Origin: JOPF136 sp035272605
Lineage (GTDB): Bacteria > Acidobacteriota > Terriglobia > Acidiferrales > UBA7541
Direction of reading: 5' to 3'
Length of the DNA: 45,726 nucleotides
Assembly: GCA_035272605.1 (NCBI GenBank)
Contig: DATEQM010000176.1
Span: 1 to 45,726 of the forward strand
In this document: piece after piece, positions 17,113 through 26,139 of the stretch
Layout of the letters: each line of letters opens with the position of its first letter
Position numbering within the stretch: position 1 is the first letter of the stretch
Notes under the pieces: generated by a model
Told to the model about the DNA's origin: nothing
Seen by the model: the letters and a program-made list of their open reading frames with translations, nothing else
Database searches by the model: none
Program-made: the position numbers and the translations under genes

Positions 17113-17612
17113 GATGCGCCCCTCCTTGCCCGGCCGCGCCGCCGGTCGAGACCGACCATTCGCTTGCCTTTCTCCGCCACGAGCTGATCGGCGGCGCGCG
17201 CCAGTAGTTCGAGCCCGTGCAACGCATCCTCACGTTGCGGCTGGGGCATGCGAGCGAGCAACGCGCGGACGCGGGCGGGTTCGAGCACCGAGGAGGCTTC
17301 CTTGATGCGCTCTCCGGCGGCGGAAAGGCGCAATTCGAGGCGGCGGCGGTCGCCGGAATTCCGCTCGCGGAGGACGTAGCCGCGGCGCACCAGCCGTTCG
17401 ATGGCGAGCGACATCGTGGAAGGGGTTACGCCCATGTGCTTCGCGAGTCCCATCAGGGTGACTGCCTCCGTCTCGTCCAGATGGTCGAGGATGCTGGCCT
17501 GGTGCGCGCTCAGCCGCCGGCGCGTTTTCGGGTCGCGGACGTGCCGTGCGTGGCAGGCAAAAAAGACGCGCGGGTAATCCGCCAGCAGCCGTTTGACGCC
17601 TTCGTCCCTCAC
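17109..17612 (-). CDS. MarR-family transcriptional regulator
   Basis: A 167-residue winged-helix regulator of the MarR family. The recognition region is LMGLAKHMGVTPSTMSLAIERLVRRGYVLRE, and the wing carries the family-typical NSGDRRRLELRLSAAG. MarR proteins usually bind palindromes near their own promoter and release DNA on binding phenolics or oxidants. It heads a three-gene minus-strand operon and is divergent from an MFS exporter, separated by 192 bases. It may therefore control both; the sequence shows no clear operator. Confidence 0.9.
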   Translation of the reverse strand: MRDEGVKRLLADYPRVFFACHARHVRDPKTRRRLSAHQASILDHLDETEAVTLMGLAKHMGVTPSTMSLAIERLVRRGYVLRERNSGDRRRLELRLSAAGERIKEASSVLEPARVRALLARMPQPQREDALHGLELLARAADQLVAEKGKRMVGLDRRRGRARRGAS

Positions 17613-17804
17613 GCTCCACCCAGCTTACTCCATTCATTTGATTTGTCACACCAAAGTATTAAGCTACCCCCACAGCCCAGCCGCAACGACCACCCGAGAA
17701 TCGGCGCGTAGGCCCGCGGCCAGGCAGTAGCACTGCCTCCTGCGTCACGCTGCCGGGACCGCCTCGCGGGGACTGCTGGGCTGGCGGTATCATGCTCGCT
17801 CGTC

Positions 17805-19160
17805 ATGGAATCACCCTTTGGGCATCGTGCGGACTGGCGCGTGCTGTTGGAGCGGCGGGAGTTCGTATTCCTGTTCCTCGCCGTGTTCGTGTCGCTGCTG
17901 GGCTCGGGGATGAATTTTGCCGGGGTGACCTGGTACGTGCTGGCCGAGACGCACTCCCCGGTGAAGGTGAGCCTGCTGACGGTGCTGGTGATGTTGCCGG
18001 GGCTGGTGGTGCCGGTGGTGGGCGGGGTGCTGATTGACCGGGTGGACCGCCGGCACCTGGGGATCGTGCTCGATCTCGCGCGCGGCGCGATCGTGCTGGG
18101 CACGGCCGCGTTTGTGCGCGCCGGGCTGGCCCGGCTGTGGCACATCTACGCCATGATGTTTCTTCTCGGCGTGGGGTTTGCCATTTACTGGTCCACGGTA
18201 AACGCGCTGGCTCAGGAAGTGATCCCGCGCGGCCAATACGCCGCGGCCAATTCCGGAGTGCTGATCGCCATCCAGGGCGGAATGATGACCGGCGGGAGCC
18301 TGGTGGGGTTTGTTTACAAATCGGCGGGGCTGGCCGGAATCCTGGGCATTGATGGGCTGACCTATCTGGCCGCAGCCACATGCCTGCTGCTGCTGCGTCG
18401 CGGCCGGGTGGCGCCGCATGCGCACCGCGATGAGCCGTTGGCGGGCGAGGGGGTTGCGAGCGGCGCGGTCGAGGCCGCACGGGAGGACGCCCTGGGAATT
18501 CCCGTGGCCGAGCCGGGACTCGGCAGCCGGTTTCTGGGCGATTTGCGCGAAGGTGTGCGTTACCTGCGCGGGCAGCCGCGCGTTCTGGCGCTGGGGATCA
18601 CCTACGCGTGCATGATGGGCGGGGTGGTCAGCTCGAACGTGGTGATGGTCACGCTGACGCAGGACGTGCTTCATTCCGACGCGCGAGGGTTCGGCTTTCT
18701 CGAGGCGGGCTGGGCGTTCGGGGCGGTGAGCGGCGGATTATCCGCTGGGGTGCTCGCCGGATGGTTCTCGGCGCAACTGCTGCTGATTGGCGCGCTGGCC
18801 GTGCTCGCCGCGGGCCAGCCGCTTTTTCCGTATTCCGGCACCCTGGTGGTGGCCGTGGGCATGAACGTCCTGTTCGGCGCCTGCCGGGCGTTCGGCGGGG
18901 TGCTCTCCCAGACCGGGATCATGTCTACGGTGCCGCGGCGGCTGATGGGACGCACGCTCTCCACCTTTTCGATTATCTCCACGGTGCTGCAGGTGCTGAT
19001 GAGTCTGGCGCTGGGCTTTTTCGCGCAGCATCTGGGCTTGCCGCTGGCCTTTTTCGTGCTTGGATTGCTCTACGGCTGCGCCGTGCTGGCGGCGATTCGC
19101 GCACGGGAGCTGGAGGCGCGGCCGGCACCGGATCCGGCGGCGGCCGCTCGAGCGGCGTGA
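17805..19160 (+). CDS. MFS transporter (EntS/MFS_3-like exporter)
   Basis: A 451-residue major facilitator superfamily protein with about 12 predicted transmembrane helices. It has the FLFLAVFVSLLGSGMNFAGVTW start and the loop 2-3 motif GGVLIDRVDRRHLGIVLDLARG, a variant of the MFS motif A. A central cytoplasmic loop of about 60 residues (208-250) is rich in Ala, Glu and Arg. The C-terminal helices run from about 265 to 430. It resembles the EntS and macrolide-efflux type, so export of a small molecule is likely. It is divergent from marR, which suggests substrate-responsive regulation. Confidence 0.88.
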   Translation: MESPFGHRADWRVLLERREFVFLFLAVFVSLLGSGMNFAGVTWYVLAETHSPVKVSLLTVLVMLPGLVVPVVGGVLIDRVDRRHLGIVLDLARGAIVLGTAAFVRAGLARLWHIYAMMFLLGVGFAIYWSTVNALAQEVIPRGQYAAANSGVLIAIQGGMMTGGSLVGFVYKSAGLAGILGIDGLTYLAAATCLLLLRRGRVAPHAHRDEPLAGEGVASGAVEAAREDALGIPVAEPGLGSRFLGDLREGVRYLRGQPRVLALGITYACMMGGVVSSNVVMVTLTQDVLHSDARGFGFLEAGWAFGAVSGGLSAGVLAGWFSAQLLLIGALAVLAAGQPLFPYSGTLVVAVGMNVLFGACRAFGGVLSQTGIMSTVPRRLMGRTLSTFSIISTVLQVLMSLALGFFAQHLGLPLAFFVLGLLYGCAVLAAIRARELEARPAPDPAAAARAA

Positions 19161-19245
19161 ACGTGCAACATCACGTTTGGGGGCCTTCGTTTACGTCTGC
19201 CGCGGAATCCGCCATAATCCCGCCGAACCCGGGAAGGAGAACTCG

Positions 19246-19722
19246 ATGGACGCGCTGTTCCCCGGCCTGAAGGGAATGCTGAACTACCACCCGCTGTTCG
19301 TCCACTTTCCAATTGGGATGTGGACTGCGGCGCTGCTCTTTGAACTCGCCGCGCGACTGGCGAAAAACGACGCGCTGCACCGCATCGCGTGCGGCGTGCT
19401 GACGCTCGGGGCGCTCGCGGCCATCCCCACGGTGGTGAGCGGATGGTCGGCGGAATCCGCGGTGCCCCGGTCCGGCGCGGCGCATGATGCGAAGGAACTC
19501 CATGAGACATTGATGGTCACTTCGAGCATTCTCTCCGGAGTCCTTGCCGCGCTGGGATTGTTTGTGCTTCCGCGAAAACCGACTGCCCTTCTACGGTCTA
19601 CCTTCCTAATTGGACTGCTGCTGCTTGTCGGAATGATGTTCGTTGGCGCCGACCGCGGGGCGCTGCTCGTCTATCACTACGGGACGAGCGTGGACTGGGC
19701 TGCGGCAAAGCAGCAGAAATAG
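19246..19722 (+). CDS. DUF2231 membrane protein
   Basis: A 158-residue integral membrane protein. It carries NYHPLFVHFPIGMWTAALLFE, the DUF2231 signature, followed by helices at about residues 45-65, 84-105 and 115-135. The conserved His residues in the first helix region suggest metal or haem binding, although function is unknown; related proteins occur near cytochromes. I chose the ATG at 19246 because GGAG is 6 bases upstream; the open frame extends further 5' but without a good site. It follows the MFS gene by 85 bases. Confidence 0.83.
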   Translation: MDALFPGLKGMLNYHPLFVHFPIGMWTAALLFELAARLAKNDALHRIACGVLTLGALAAIPTVVSGWSAESAVPRSGAAHDAKELHETLMVTSSILSGVLAALGLFVLPRKPTALLRSTFLIGLLLLVGMMFVGADRGALLVYHYGTSVDWAAAKQQK

Positions 19723-19787
19723 AAGTGAGCGCCGGGAGTTGAGTTACACTAGCAATTGGCCGAGGATTGGTTCGGACGACGAAGGCT

Positions 19788-20006
19788 ATGCTCGTGAAAA
19801 TGGAGGTATACCAAGACGGGGAATTCTGGTGCGCTCGCGGCATCGTCGAGGATATCTTCACTCAAGGTCCTACGGCCGACGAGTTGTTCGAGAGCATCAA
19901 GGAGGCTGTGGCGCTTCACTTTGAAGACGCTGACCCTCCCCCGGATCTGAGCATTCTGATTGTGTCCGAACTCAAGCTGAACCATGCCGCAGCGCCCGCA
20001 AATTAG
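19788..20006 (+). CDS. HicB-like antitoxin-type protein (first copy)
   Basis: A 72-residue protein of the HicB-like fold: MLVKMEVYQDGEFWCARGIV, then DIFTQGPTADELFESIKEAV and ALHFED. This is the partial RNase H fold of HicB antitoxins without a DNA-binding tail. GAAGG lies just upstream of the ATG at 19788; an earlier in-frame start at 19767 is less likely. It ends 22 bases before a HicA-like toxin gene. Because another HicB-type gene overlaps that toxin downstream, its role as antitoxin or as a leftover is uncertain. Confidence 0.78.
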   Translation: MLVKMEVYQDGEFWCARGIVEDIFTQGPTADELFESIKEAVALHFEDADPPPDLSILIVSELKLNHAAAPAN

Positions 20007-20028
20007 CGGGCAGGATTTTCAATAGCAA

Positions 20029-20217
20029 GTGAAGGTACGCGATCTCGTTCGGACGCTGGAACAGGACGGATGGTATTTGGCCAGAACTCGGGGCAGCCAT
20101 CGCCAATTCAAACACCCGGTCAAACCCGGACTCGTCACCGTTCCCGGCAAGCCGAATGATGACCTCGCGATCGGGACCCTGAACAGCGCATTGAAGCAGG
20201 CAGGGCTAAAGAAATGA
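20029..20217 (+). CDS. hicA: HicA-type mRNA interferase toxin
   Basis: A 62-residue toxin of the HicA/YcfA family with a double-stranded-RNA-binding-like fold. The N-terminal KVRDLVRTLEQDGWYLARTR is followed by the catalytic GSHRQFKHP with its essential His, and then by VTVPGKPNDDLAIGTLNSALKQAGL. HicA toxins cleave mRNA and are neutralised by HicB. The start is GTG at 20029. Its stop overlaps the following HicB gene by four bases (ATGA), so toxin and antitoxin are translationally coupled. Confidence 0.9.
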   Translation: MKVRDLVRTLEQDGWYLARTRGSHRQFKHPVKPGLVTVPGKPNDDLAIGTLNSALKQAGLKK

Positions 20218-20429
20218 AAAGATATCTGATCGTGATCGAGGAAACGCAAACGGGATTCTCCGCGTACTCTCCCGATCTTCCGGGGTGCATTTCCACCGGC
20301 CCGACCCGGGTGGATGTCGAGAGAAACATGCAGGAAGCCATCGAGTTTCATGTCGCCGGAATGCGTGAGGATGGCTTGGCCGTTCCAGAGCCGCACAGCT
20401 CCTCCGCATATGTGGACGTGAGAGCCTAG
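20214..20429 (+). CDS. hicB: HicB-family antitoxin (second copy)
   Basis: A 71-residue HicB antitoxin: MKRYLIVIEETQTGFSAYSP, then DLPGCISTGPTRVDVERNMQ and EAIEFHVAGMREDGLAVPEP. The DLPGC motif and following helix are typical. It lacks a C-terminal HTH or ribbon-helix-helix, so autoregulation would need another protein. It overlaps hicA by 4 bases. With the first HicB-like gene it makes a three-gene antitoxin-toxin-antitoxin order. Confidence 0.88.
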   Translation: MKRYLIVIEETQTGFSAYSPDLPGCISTGPTRVDVERNMQEAIEFHVAGMREDGLAVPEPHSSSAYVDVRA

Positions 20430-20557
20430 CGCGGGCGTCGCCGCGGGCATTTCCGCAGGTCTGAAGTTCCTGCTGCCGTGGAGGTCATCCTCCCGACCTG
20501 CGTCAGTCTGTCGCACCCGAAAAACGCGCGCGCGCGTATTCTTCAGTGGGGGTGGTT

Positions 20558-21181
20558 ATGGAACCTGGGGAGTATTCCCGGCGCAAATTCCTGATGCAGT
20601 CGGTGGTGGGCGCGGGCGCGGCGTGGCTTGCCGCGGCCTGGCCAGACGTGCTGGCGGCGCAGCAGCACGCGCATCACACCATGAGCGCGGTGGCTGCCGG
20701 CGCACCCGCGAAGCTCGAATACCTGACGCCGGCGCAGGCGGCCGATGTGGAAGCCATCGCCAGCCTGATCATCCCGACCACCGACACGCCCGGCGCGCGC
20801 GAGGCCGGAGTGGTTTATTTTATCGACCGCTCGCTGCACACGTTTGCCGCCGACCAGCAAAAACCCTTCGCCGATGCCCTGGGGCTGGTGGACGGAAAAC
20901 GCAAGGAGCGGTTCCCCGCGTCCGCGGATTTTGCTTCTCTCAGCGTCGCGCAGCAGACGGAGATCCTGAAGGCCATCGAGGACACGCCTGCATTCGGCAT
21001 GTTTCAATTTTCGACCGTGGTCGGATTCCTGTGCAATCCGGAAGACGGCGGCAACCGCGACACGGTTGGATGGAAGCTCATCGGCTTCGACCACGCGCCC
21101 GCGCACAGCCCGCCCTTCGGCTACTACGATGCCGAGTACCTTGCCGAGCAGGCCGCCGCGCGCAAGGGAGCCAAGCCATGA
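20558..21181 (+). CDS. Gluconate 2-dehydrogenase subunit 3-family protein, Tat-exported
   Basis: A 207-residue small subunit of a GMC-type membrane dehydrogenase. The N-terminus carries SRRKFLMQSVVGAGAAWLAA, a twin-arginine signal, followed by an alanine-rich cleavage region. The mature part has YLTPAQAADVEAIASLIIPT and ends with FGYYDAEYLAEQ, typical of the family. I chose the ATG at 20558, downstream of a G-rich stretch. It overlaps the oxidoreductase gene by four bases. The subunit helps the flavoprotein fold and travel through the Tat pore. Confidence 0.88.
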   Translation: MEPGEYSRRKFLMQSVVGAGAAWLAAAWPDVLAAQQHAHHTMSAVAAGAPAKLEYLTPAQAADVEAIASLIIPTTDTPGAREAGVVYFIDRSLHTFAADQQKPFADALGLVDGKRKERFPASADFASLSVAQQTEILKAIEDTPAFGMFQFSTVVGFLCNPEDGGNRDTVGWKLIGFDHAPAHSPPFGYYDAEYLAEQAAARKGAKP

Positions 21182-22860
21182 GGCAGGCCATGCGCAAATT
21201 CAGCCCCAGCGAAGAGGTGGACTTCGCCATCATCGGCACCGGGGCTGCCGGCGGGGTGCTGGCGAAAGAACTCTCTACTGCCGGTTTTCGCGTGGTCGTG
21301 CTGGAGCAGGGACCCTACCTGCACGAGGAGGATTTCCAGCACAACGAATTCAAAACGCTATTCCAGAACGCGCTGATCCTCGACTGGAAACGGCAGCCGA
21401 CCACCTTTCGGAAGACCGAGCAGGAAAAAGCCAACGTGCAGCCGGCGCTCATGTATGGCCGCGTGGTGGGCGGCGGCACGGTGCACTTCACGGCGAATTA
21501 CTGGCGCTTCCACGAGATTGATTTCATCGAACGGAGCAAGCGGGGCGGGGTGGCGGGCGCCGCGCTGGCCGACTGGCCGATCACCTACGCCGACCTGGAG
21601 CCGTATTACACGAAGGTGGAGTGGGAAATCGGCGTGTCGGGCCAGGCGGGCGCGAGCCCGTTCGATCCCCCGCGGTCGAAGCCCTATCCCCTGCCGCCGC
21701 TGCCGATCAAATCCACCGGAGCGATTCTGGAGCGCGGCGCGCGCAAGCTGGGCTGGCACCCATATCCGGCTCCGATCGCCATCCTTTCGCAGAATTACCG
21801 GAATCGCGCGGCCTGCGTTCACTGCGGCTACTGCGAGGGGTTCGGGTGCGAGATGGGCGCGAAATCGAGCACGCTGGCCAGCGTGATTCCGGAGGCCCAG
21901 CGCACGGGGCGCTGCGAGATCCGGCCGGAAAGCTACGCGCACGAGATCCGCACGGACGCGGCGGGACGCGTGACCGGAGTGGCCTACTTCGACGCGAAGA
22001 AGCGCGAGAATTTCCAGAAGGCCAGGGCCGTGATCGTGTGCGCGAACGGCGCGGAAACGCCGCGCTTGCTGTTGCTGTCGAAGTCTTCGCTTTTCCCGCA
22101 GGGGCTGGCCAACTCGAGCGGTCTGGTGGGACGCTACTTGATGTTCAACTCCGGCGCGTTTGCCAACGCGCAGTTCGAGCATCCGCTGAACGAGTACAAG
22201 AGCCAGGTGGTGACCCGCGTGGTGCACGATTTCTACGAACTGGATCCCAAACTCGGCTTCTGCGGTGGCGGCGGGATGGACATGCGCTTTGACCAGTTCC
22301 CGATCGGCTTCGCGCTCGACGGAGCGCCGCCGGACGTCCCGCGCTGGGGCGCCGAGTTCAAGGCGCACATTCAGAAGAATTTCACGCGGACGGCCCATGT
22401 GTTCTGCCACGCCACGTCGCTTCCGGTGGAAACGAACAGCATCAGCCTGGACCCGGACACGAAGGATGAGTGGGGACTTCCCGCGCTCCGCGTCACGTAC
22501 AAGGACCATCCCGACGATCTGAAGACCTGCGAGTATCTGCTGGCCCGTGCCATGGAGTTGCTGGACGCGACGCCGGCACTCCGCAAGTGGTCCTGGCCGG
22601 TGCGGGAACAGCAGTTCGGCGTGCACTTGCTGGGCACCTGCCGGATGGGGAACGACCCGAAGACCTCGGTGATCAATTCCGACCATCGCACGCACGACGT
22701 ACCCAATCTTTTTCTGTGCGACGGGAGCAGCCTGGTGACCTCCGGGCGCGGCCAGCCCACCATGACGATTCAAGCGCTGGCCTTTCGGGCCGCGGACCGC
22801 ATCGTGCGCCTGGCGAAGCGCGGAGAACTCGGCACATCTGCGCGCCCCAGCCGCTCCTGA
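21178..22860 (+). CDS. GMC-family FAD-dependent oxidoreductase (gluconate/sugar dehydrogenase type)
   Basis: A 560-residue flavoprotein. The FAD-binding VDFAIIGTGAAGGVLAKEL lies at about residues 14-32, with VVVLEQGP after it and YGRVVGGGTVHFTANYWRF as the GMC signature. A Cys-rich stretch near 220-235 (AACVHCGYCEGFGCEMG) is typical of the membrane-dehydrogenase branch and may hold a cluster. The C-terminus has HLLGTCRMGNDP with the catalytic His region and LFLCDGSSLVTSGRGQPTMT. The substrate is probably a sugar or sugar acid, not determinable. It has no signal of its own and is likely co-exported with the Tat subunit; no cytochrome c subunit follows. Confidence 0.92.
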   Translation: MRQAMRKFSPSEEVDFAIIGTGAAGGVLAKELSTAGFRVVVLEQGPYLHEEDFQHNEFKTLFQNALILDWKRQPTTFRKTEQEKANVQPALMYGRVVGGGTVHFTANYWRFHEIDFIERSKRGGVAGAALADWPITYADLEPYYTKVEWEIGVSGQAGASPFDPPRSKPYPLPPLPIKSTGAILERGARKLGWHPYPAPIAILSQNYRNRAACVHCGYCEGFGCEMGAKSSTLASVIPEAQRTGRCEIRPESYAHEIRTDAAGRVTGVAYFDAKKRENFQKARAVIVCANGAETPRLLLLSKSSLFPQGLANSSGLVGRYLMFNSGAFANAQFEHPLNEYKSQVVTRVVHDFYELDPKLGFCGGGGMDMRFDQFPIGFALDGAPPDVPRWGAEFKAHIQKNFTRTAHVFCHATSLPVETNSISLDPDTKDEWGLPALRVTYKDHPDDLKTCEYLLARAMELLDATPALRKWSWPVREQQFGVHLLGTCRMGNDPKTSVINSDHRTHDVPNLFLCDGSSLVTSGRGQPTMTIQALAFRAADRIVRLAKRGELGTSARPSRS

Positions 22861-22971
22861 GCGGTTTTCGGCGGCACGGCGGCGTGCAGTGGCGGGTGAA
22901 TCCCGCCATGTTTGGGGGGAAGTGGCGCTCCCGCGGACCCACATCCTGCCGACTCCGTGTAGAATCGCGCC

Positions 22972-23394
22972 ATGTTCACGGCTTCCCCTGCATTTTCCAC
23001 GGCGACAGACAGAAATGTGACTCGCGCGCTGGTCATGACGGGCATGCATGTAGTTGGCACGATCGTCCACGGCGCGGCGCACGAGCATTACGAAATTCCC
23101 ATGGAGCCGTGGCAGAAGATTTTCATCTGGGTGGTGATTGTCGTCGCGCCCCCCGTCGCAGGGGTTCTGCTGTGGCGCGGCAGCCTGCGATTGGGCGCGT
23201 GGCTCCTGCTCGTTTCGATGGGCGGCTCCCTGCTGTTCGGCATGGTGTTCCACTTCCTGCTGCTGGGCCCGGACCACGTGTCCAGCGTGAACATGCAGGG
23301 ATGGGGCGCAACGTTCCAGGCGACGGCGTTCCTGCTTGCGGTCACGGAGGCGCTGGGGATGGCTGCCGCGATTCGGGTGCTGCGGGCAAGTTAG
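22972..23394 (+). CDS. Hypothetical four-helix membrane protein
   Basis: I do not recognise this 140-residue protein. About four transmembrane helices are visible: residues 17-36, 48-65, 73-97 and 112-137. The segment HVVGTIVHGAAHEHYEIP between the first two has four His residues and could bind metal or haem. It follows the GMC oxidoreductase by 111 bases, and a quinone or haem membrane partner is a possible but unproved role. Confidence 0.6.
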   Translation: MFTASPAFSTATDRNVTRALVMTGMHVVGTIVHGAAHEHYEIPMEPWQKIFIWVVIVVAPPVAGVLLWRGSLRLGAWLLLVSMGGSLLFGMVFHFLLLGPDHVSSVNMQGWGATFQATAFLLAVTEALGMAAAIRVLRAS

Positions 23395-23485
23395 CAACGC
23401 CGCCTTTGAGGCGCCCCGCCGCCAGTTCCTCGGGCATCCGGAGTAGGCGCGAAGCGTGTATCCTAGTGCCCACAGGACTTCTTCC

Positions 23486-23719
23486 GTGGACTTCGAGGTC
23501 ATCGGATCCATTTCGAACATCGAAGCCATTGCAGTCACTGGCACGATCCGTGCGTACCGGCGACTGGAGCGCGTTTACGGGAGAGGGAGGTGGAGAAAAC
23601 TAAAAGGGGAAGCCACCGTGCGTCTGTTGGATGGTACGATGGTTAGAGTGGAAGTGCACTGGTATGAAGCGCACGGCATCGGCAGGAAAGAACTCAAGAT
23701 CAAACGGTTCCTCGACTAG
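23486..23719 (+). CDS. Conserved hypothetical small protein (first of overlapping pair)
   Basis: A protein of about 77 residues of unknown function. From the likely GTG start at 23486 it reads DFEVIGSISNIEAIAVTG, then an Arg-rich YRRLERVYGRGRWRKLKGEA and EVHWYEAHGIGRKELKIK. It is basic and beta-rich, and the pattern recalls small proteins seen repeatedly in soil bacteria, though not named. AGGA lies about 9 bases upstream of GTG; an upstream GTG at 23456 is the alternative. The second gene starts inside its 3' end. Confidence 0.6.
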   Translation: MDFEVIGSISNIEAIAVTGTIRAYRRLERVYGRGRWRKLKGEATVRLLDGTMVRVEVHWYEAHGIGRKELKIKRFLD

Positions 23720-23957
23720 TCCAGCGCGGCTGTCCGCGCGGAGGCTGCGATTCTTTGTCTGCATCCGCAACACGGGCTACAAGGCATCGCTCGAGTTGCG
23801 CAAACTCTACCAGGCGATACCTGATTCCCGAGCCGCAAGCCTGCATTTTCTGCGTATTGTGGACGAAACCGGGGAGGACTTCCTGTACCCGGAAAAATAC
23901 TTCCTGCCCCTCGAATTAACCCGGCCGGTCAGAAAGGCTCTGCTCGGCACGTCCTGA
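23664..23957 (+). CDS. Conserved hypothetical small protein (second of overlapping pair)
   Basis: A 97-residue protein of unknown function. After a Ser/Arg-rich start of about 25 residues comes RRLRFFVCIRNTGYKASLEL, then RKLYQAIPDSRAA and LRIVDETGEDFLYPEKYFLP. The core recurs in many bacteria, usually next to a protein like its upstream partner. The ATG at 23664 lies 56 bases before the stop of the first gene, so the two frames overlap strongly; a start after 23719 cannot be excluded but has no good codon. No known domain identified. Confidence 0.6.
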   Translation: MKRTASAGKNSRSNGSSTSPARLSARRLRFFVCIRNTGYKASLELRKLYQAIPDSRAASLHFLRIVDETGEDFLYPEKYFLPLELTRPVRKALLGTS

Positions 23958-24006
23958 CGGATATCGGCTGTATTTTTTGAGAGTGGCCTACCGAGAAACC
24001 GCCAGA

Positions 24007-24023
24007 GCCGGCTGGAAGCCGGC
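24007..24023. repeat. Short palindrome downstream of rpoD
   Basis: A perfect inverted repeat with arms GCCGGCT and AGCCGGC around GGA, in the convergent space between the small hypothetical pair and rpoD. It shares the CT-(3 nt)-AG centre with the other palindromes. It could act as a shared bidirectional terminator, but no U-tract follows. Confidence 0.65.
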
Positions 24024-24032
24024 GTTACGAAA

Positions 24033-25763
<1,731 letters not shown>

Positions 25764-26139
25764 ACGCGCAGAAATCTCCCAGCCGGTTCGTTCGCCTTAG
25801 ATTGGACGCACGGCGCGTGGACGGGAATCATCCGATGCGGCAAAGGCGCGCAGGGACGAGGATTCCGCCCGCCGAGGAAATACGGCTGGGAACGTAATAT
25901 CCCGGTTGAAAGCGAGATTTCGCGCCGCGCCCGCGTCCCTGGTTCCGATTCTCCGGGACTGAAGCCCCAGCCCCGAAGAGTGCTGTCCGCCGCCAAAGCC
26001 GTCCATCTAGTTCCTTTTCTTAGATGTACGGCACACCCCTACCGTTGCACCGTCAAGCTGTACAAAAATATAACGGTTTTGGAGCGGCGTCAACCCCGGC
26101 TCCTCGCCGTCGCAGTGGAAATCCTTGCGCCTGTGGATT
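25764..26139. other. dnaG-rpoD intergenic region with long rpoD leader
   Basis: A 376-base gap with no convincing gene, lower in GC near its dnaG end. It holds the rpoD promoter at 26065-26093, leaving about 295 bases of untranslated leader. Small inverted runs occur in the leader, but I see no recognised riboswitch class. Confidence 0.6.
26065..26093 (-). promoter_or_regulatory. Putative rpoD promoter
   Basis: On the minus strand TTGACG (26093-26088) precedes TATTTT (26070-26065) with 17 bases between, or TATATT (26072-26067) with 15. The surrounding AT-rich stretch stands out in GC-rich DNA. A transcript from here would start about 295 bases before the rpoD ATG. Confidence 0.5.

Noticed and set aside
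17613..17804. Possible MarR operator in the divergent gap (AGCTTA ... TAAGCT)
   Set aside because: The half-sites are far apart and imperfect, so I do not list it as a site.
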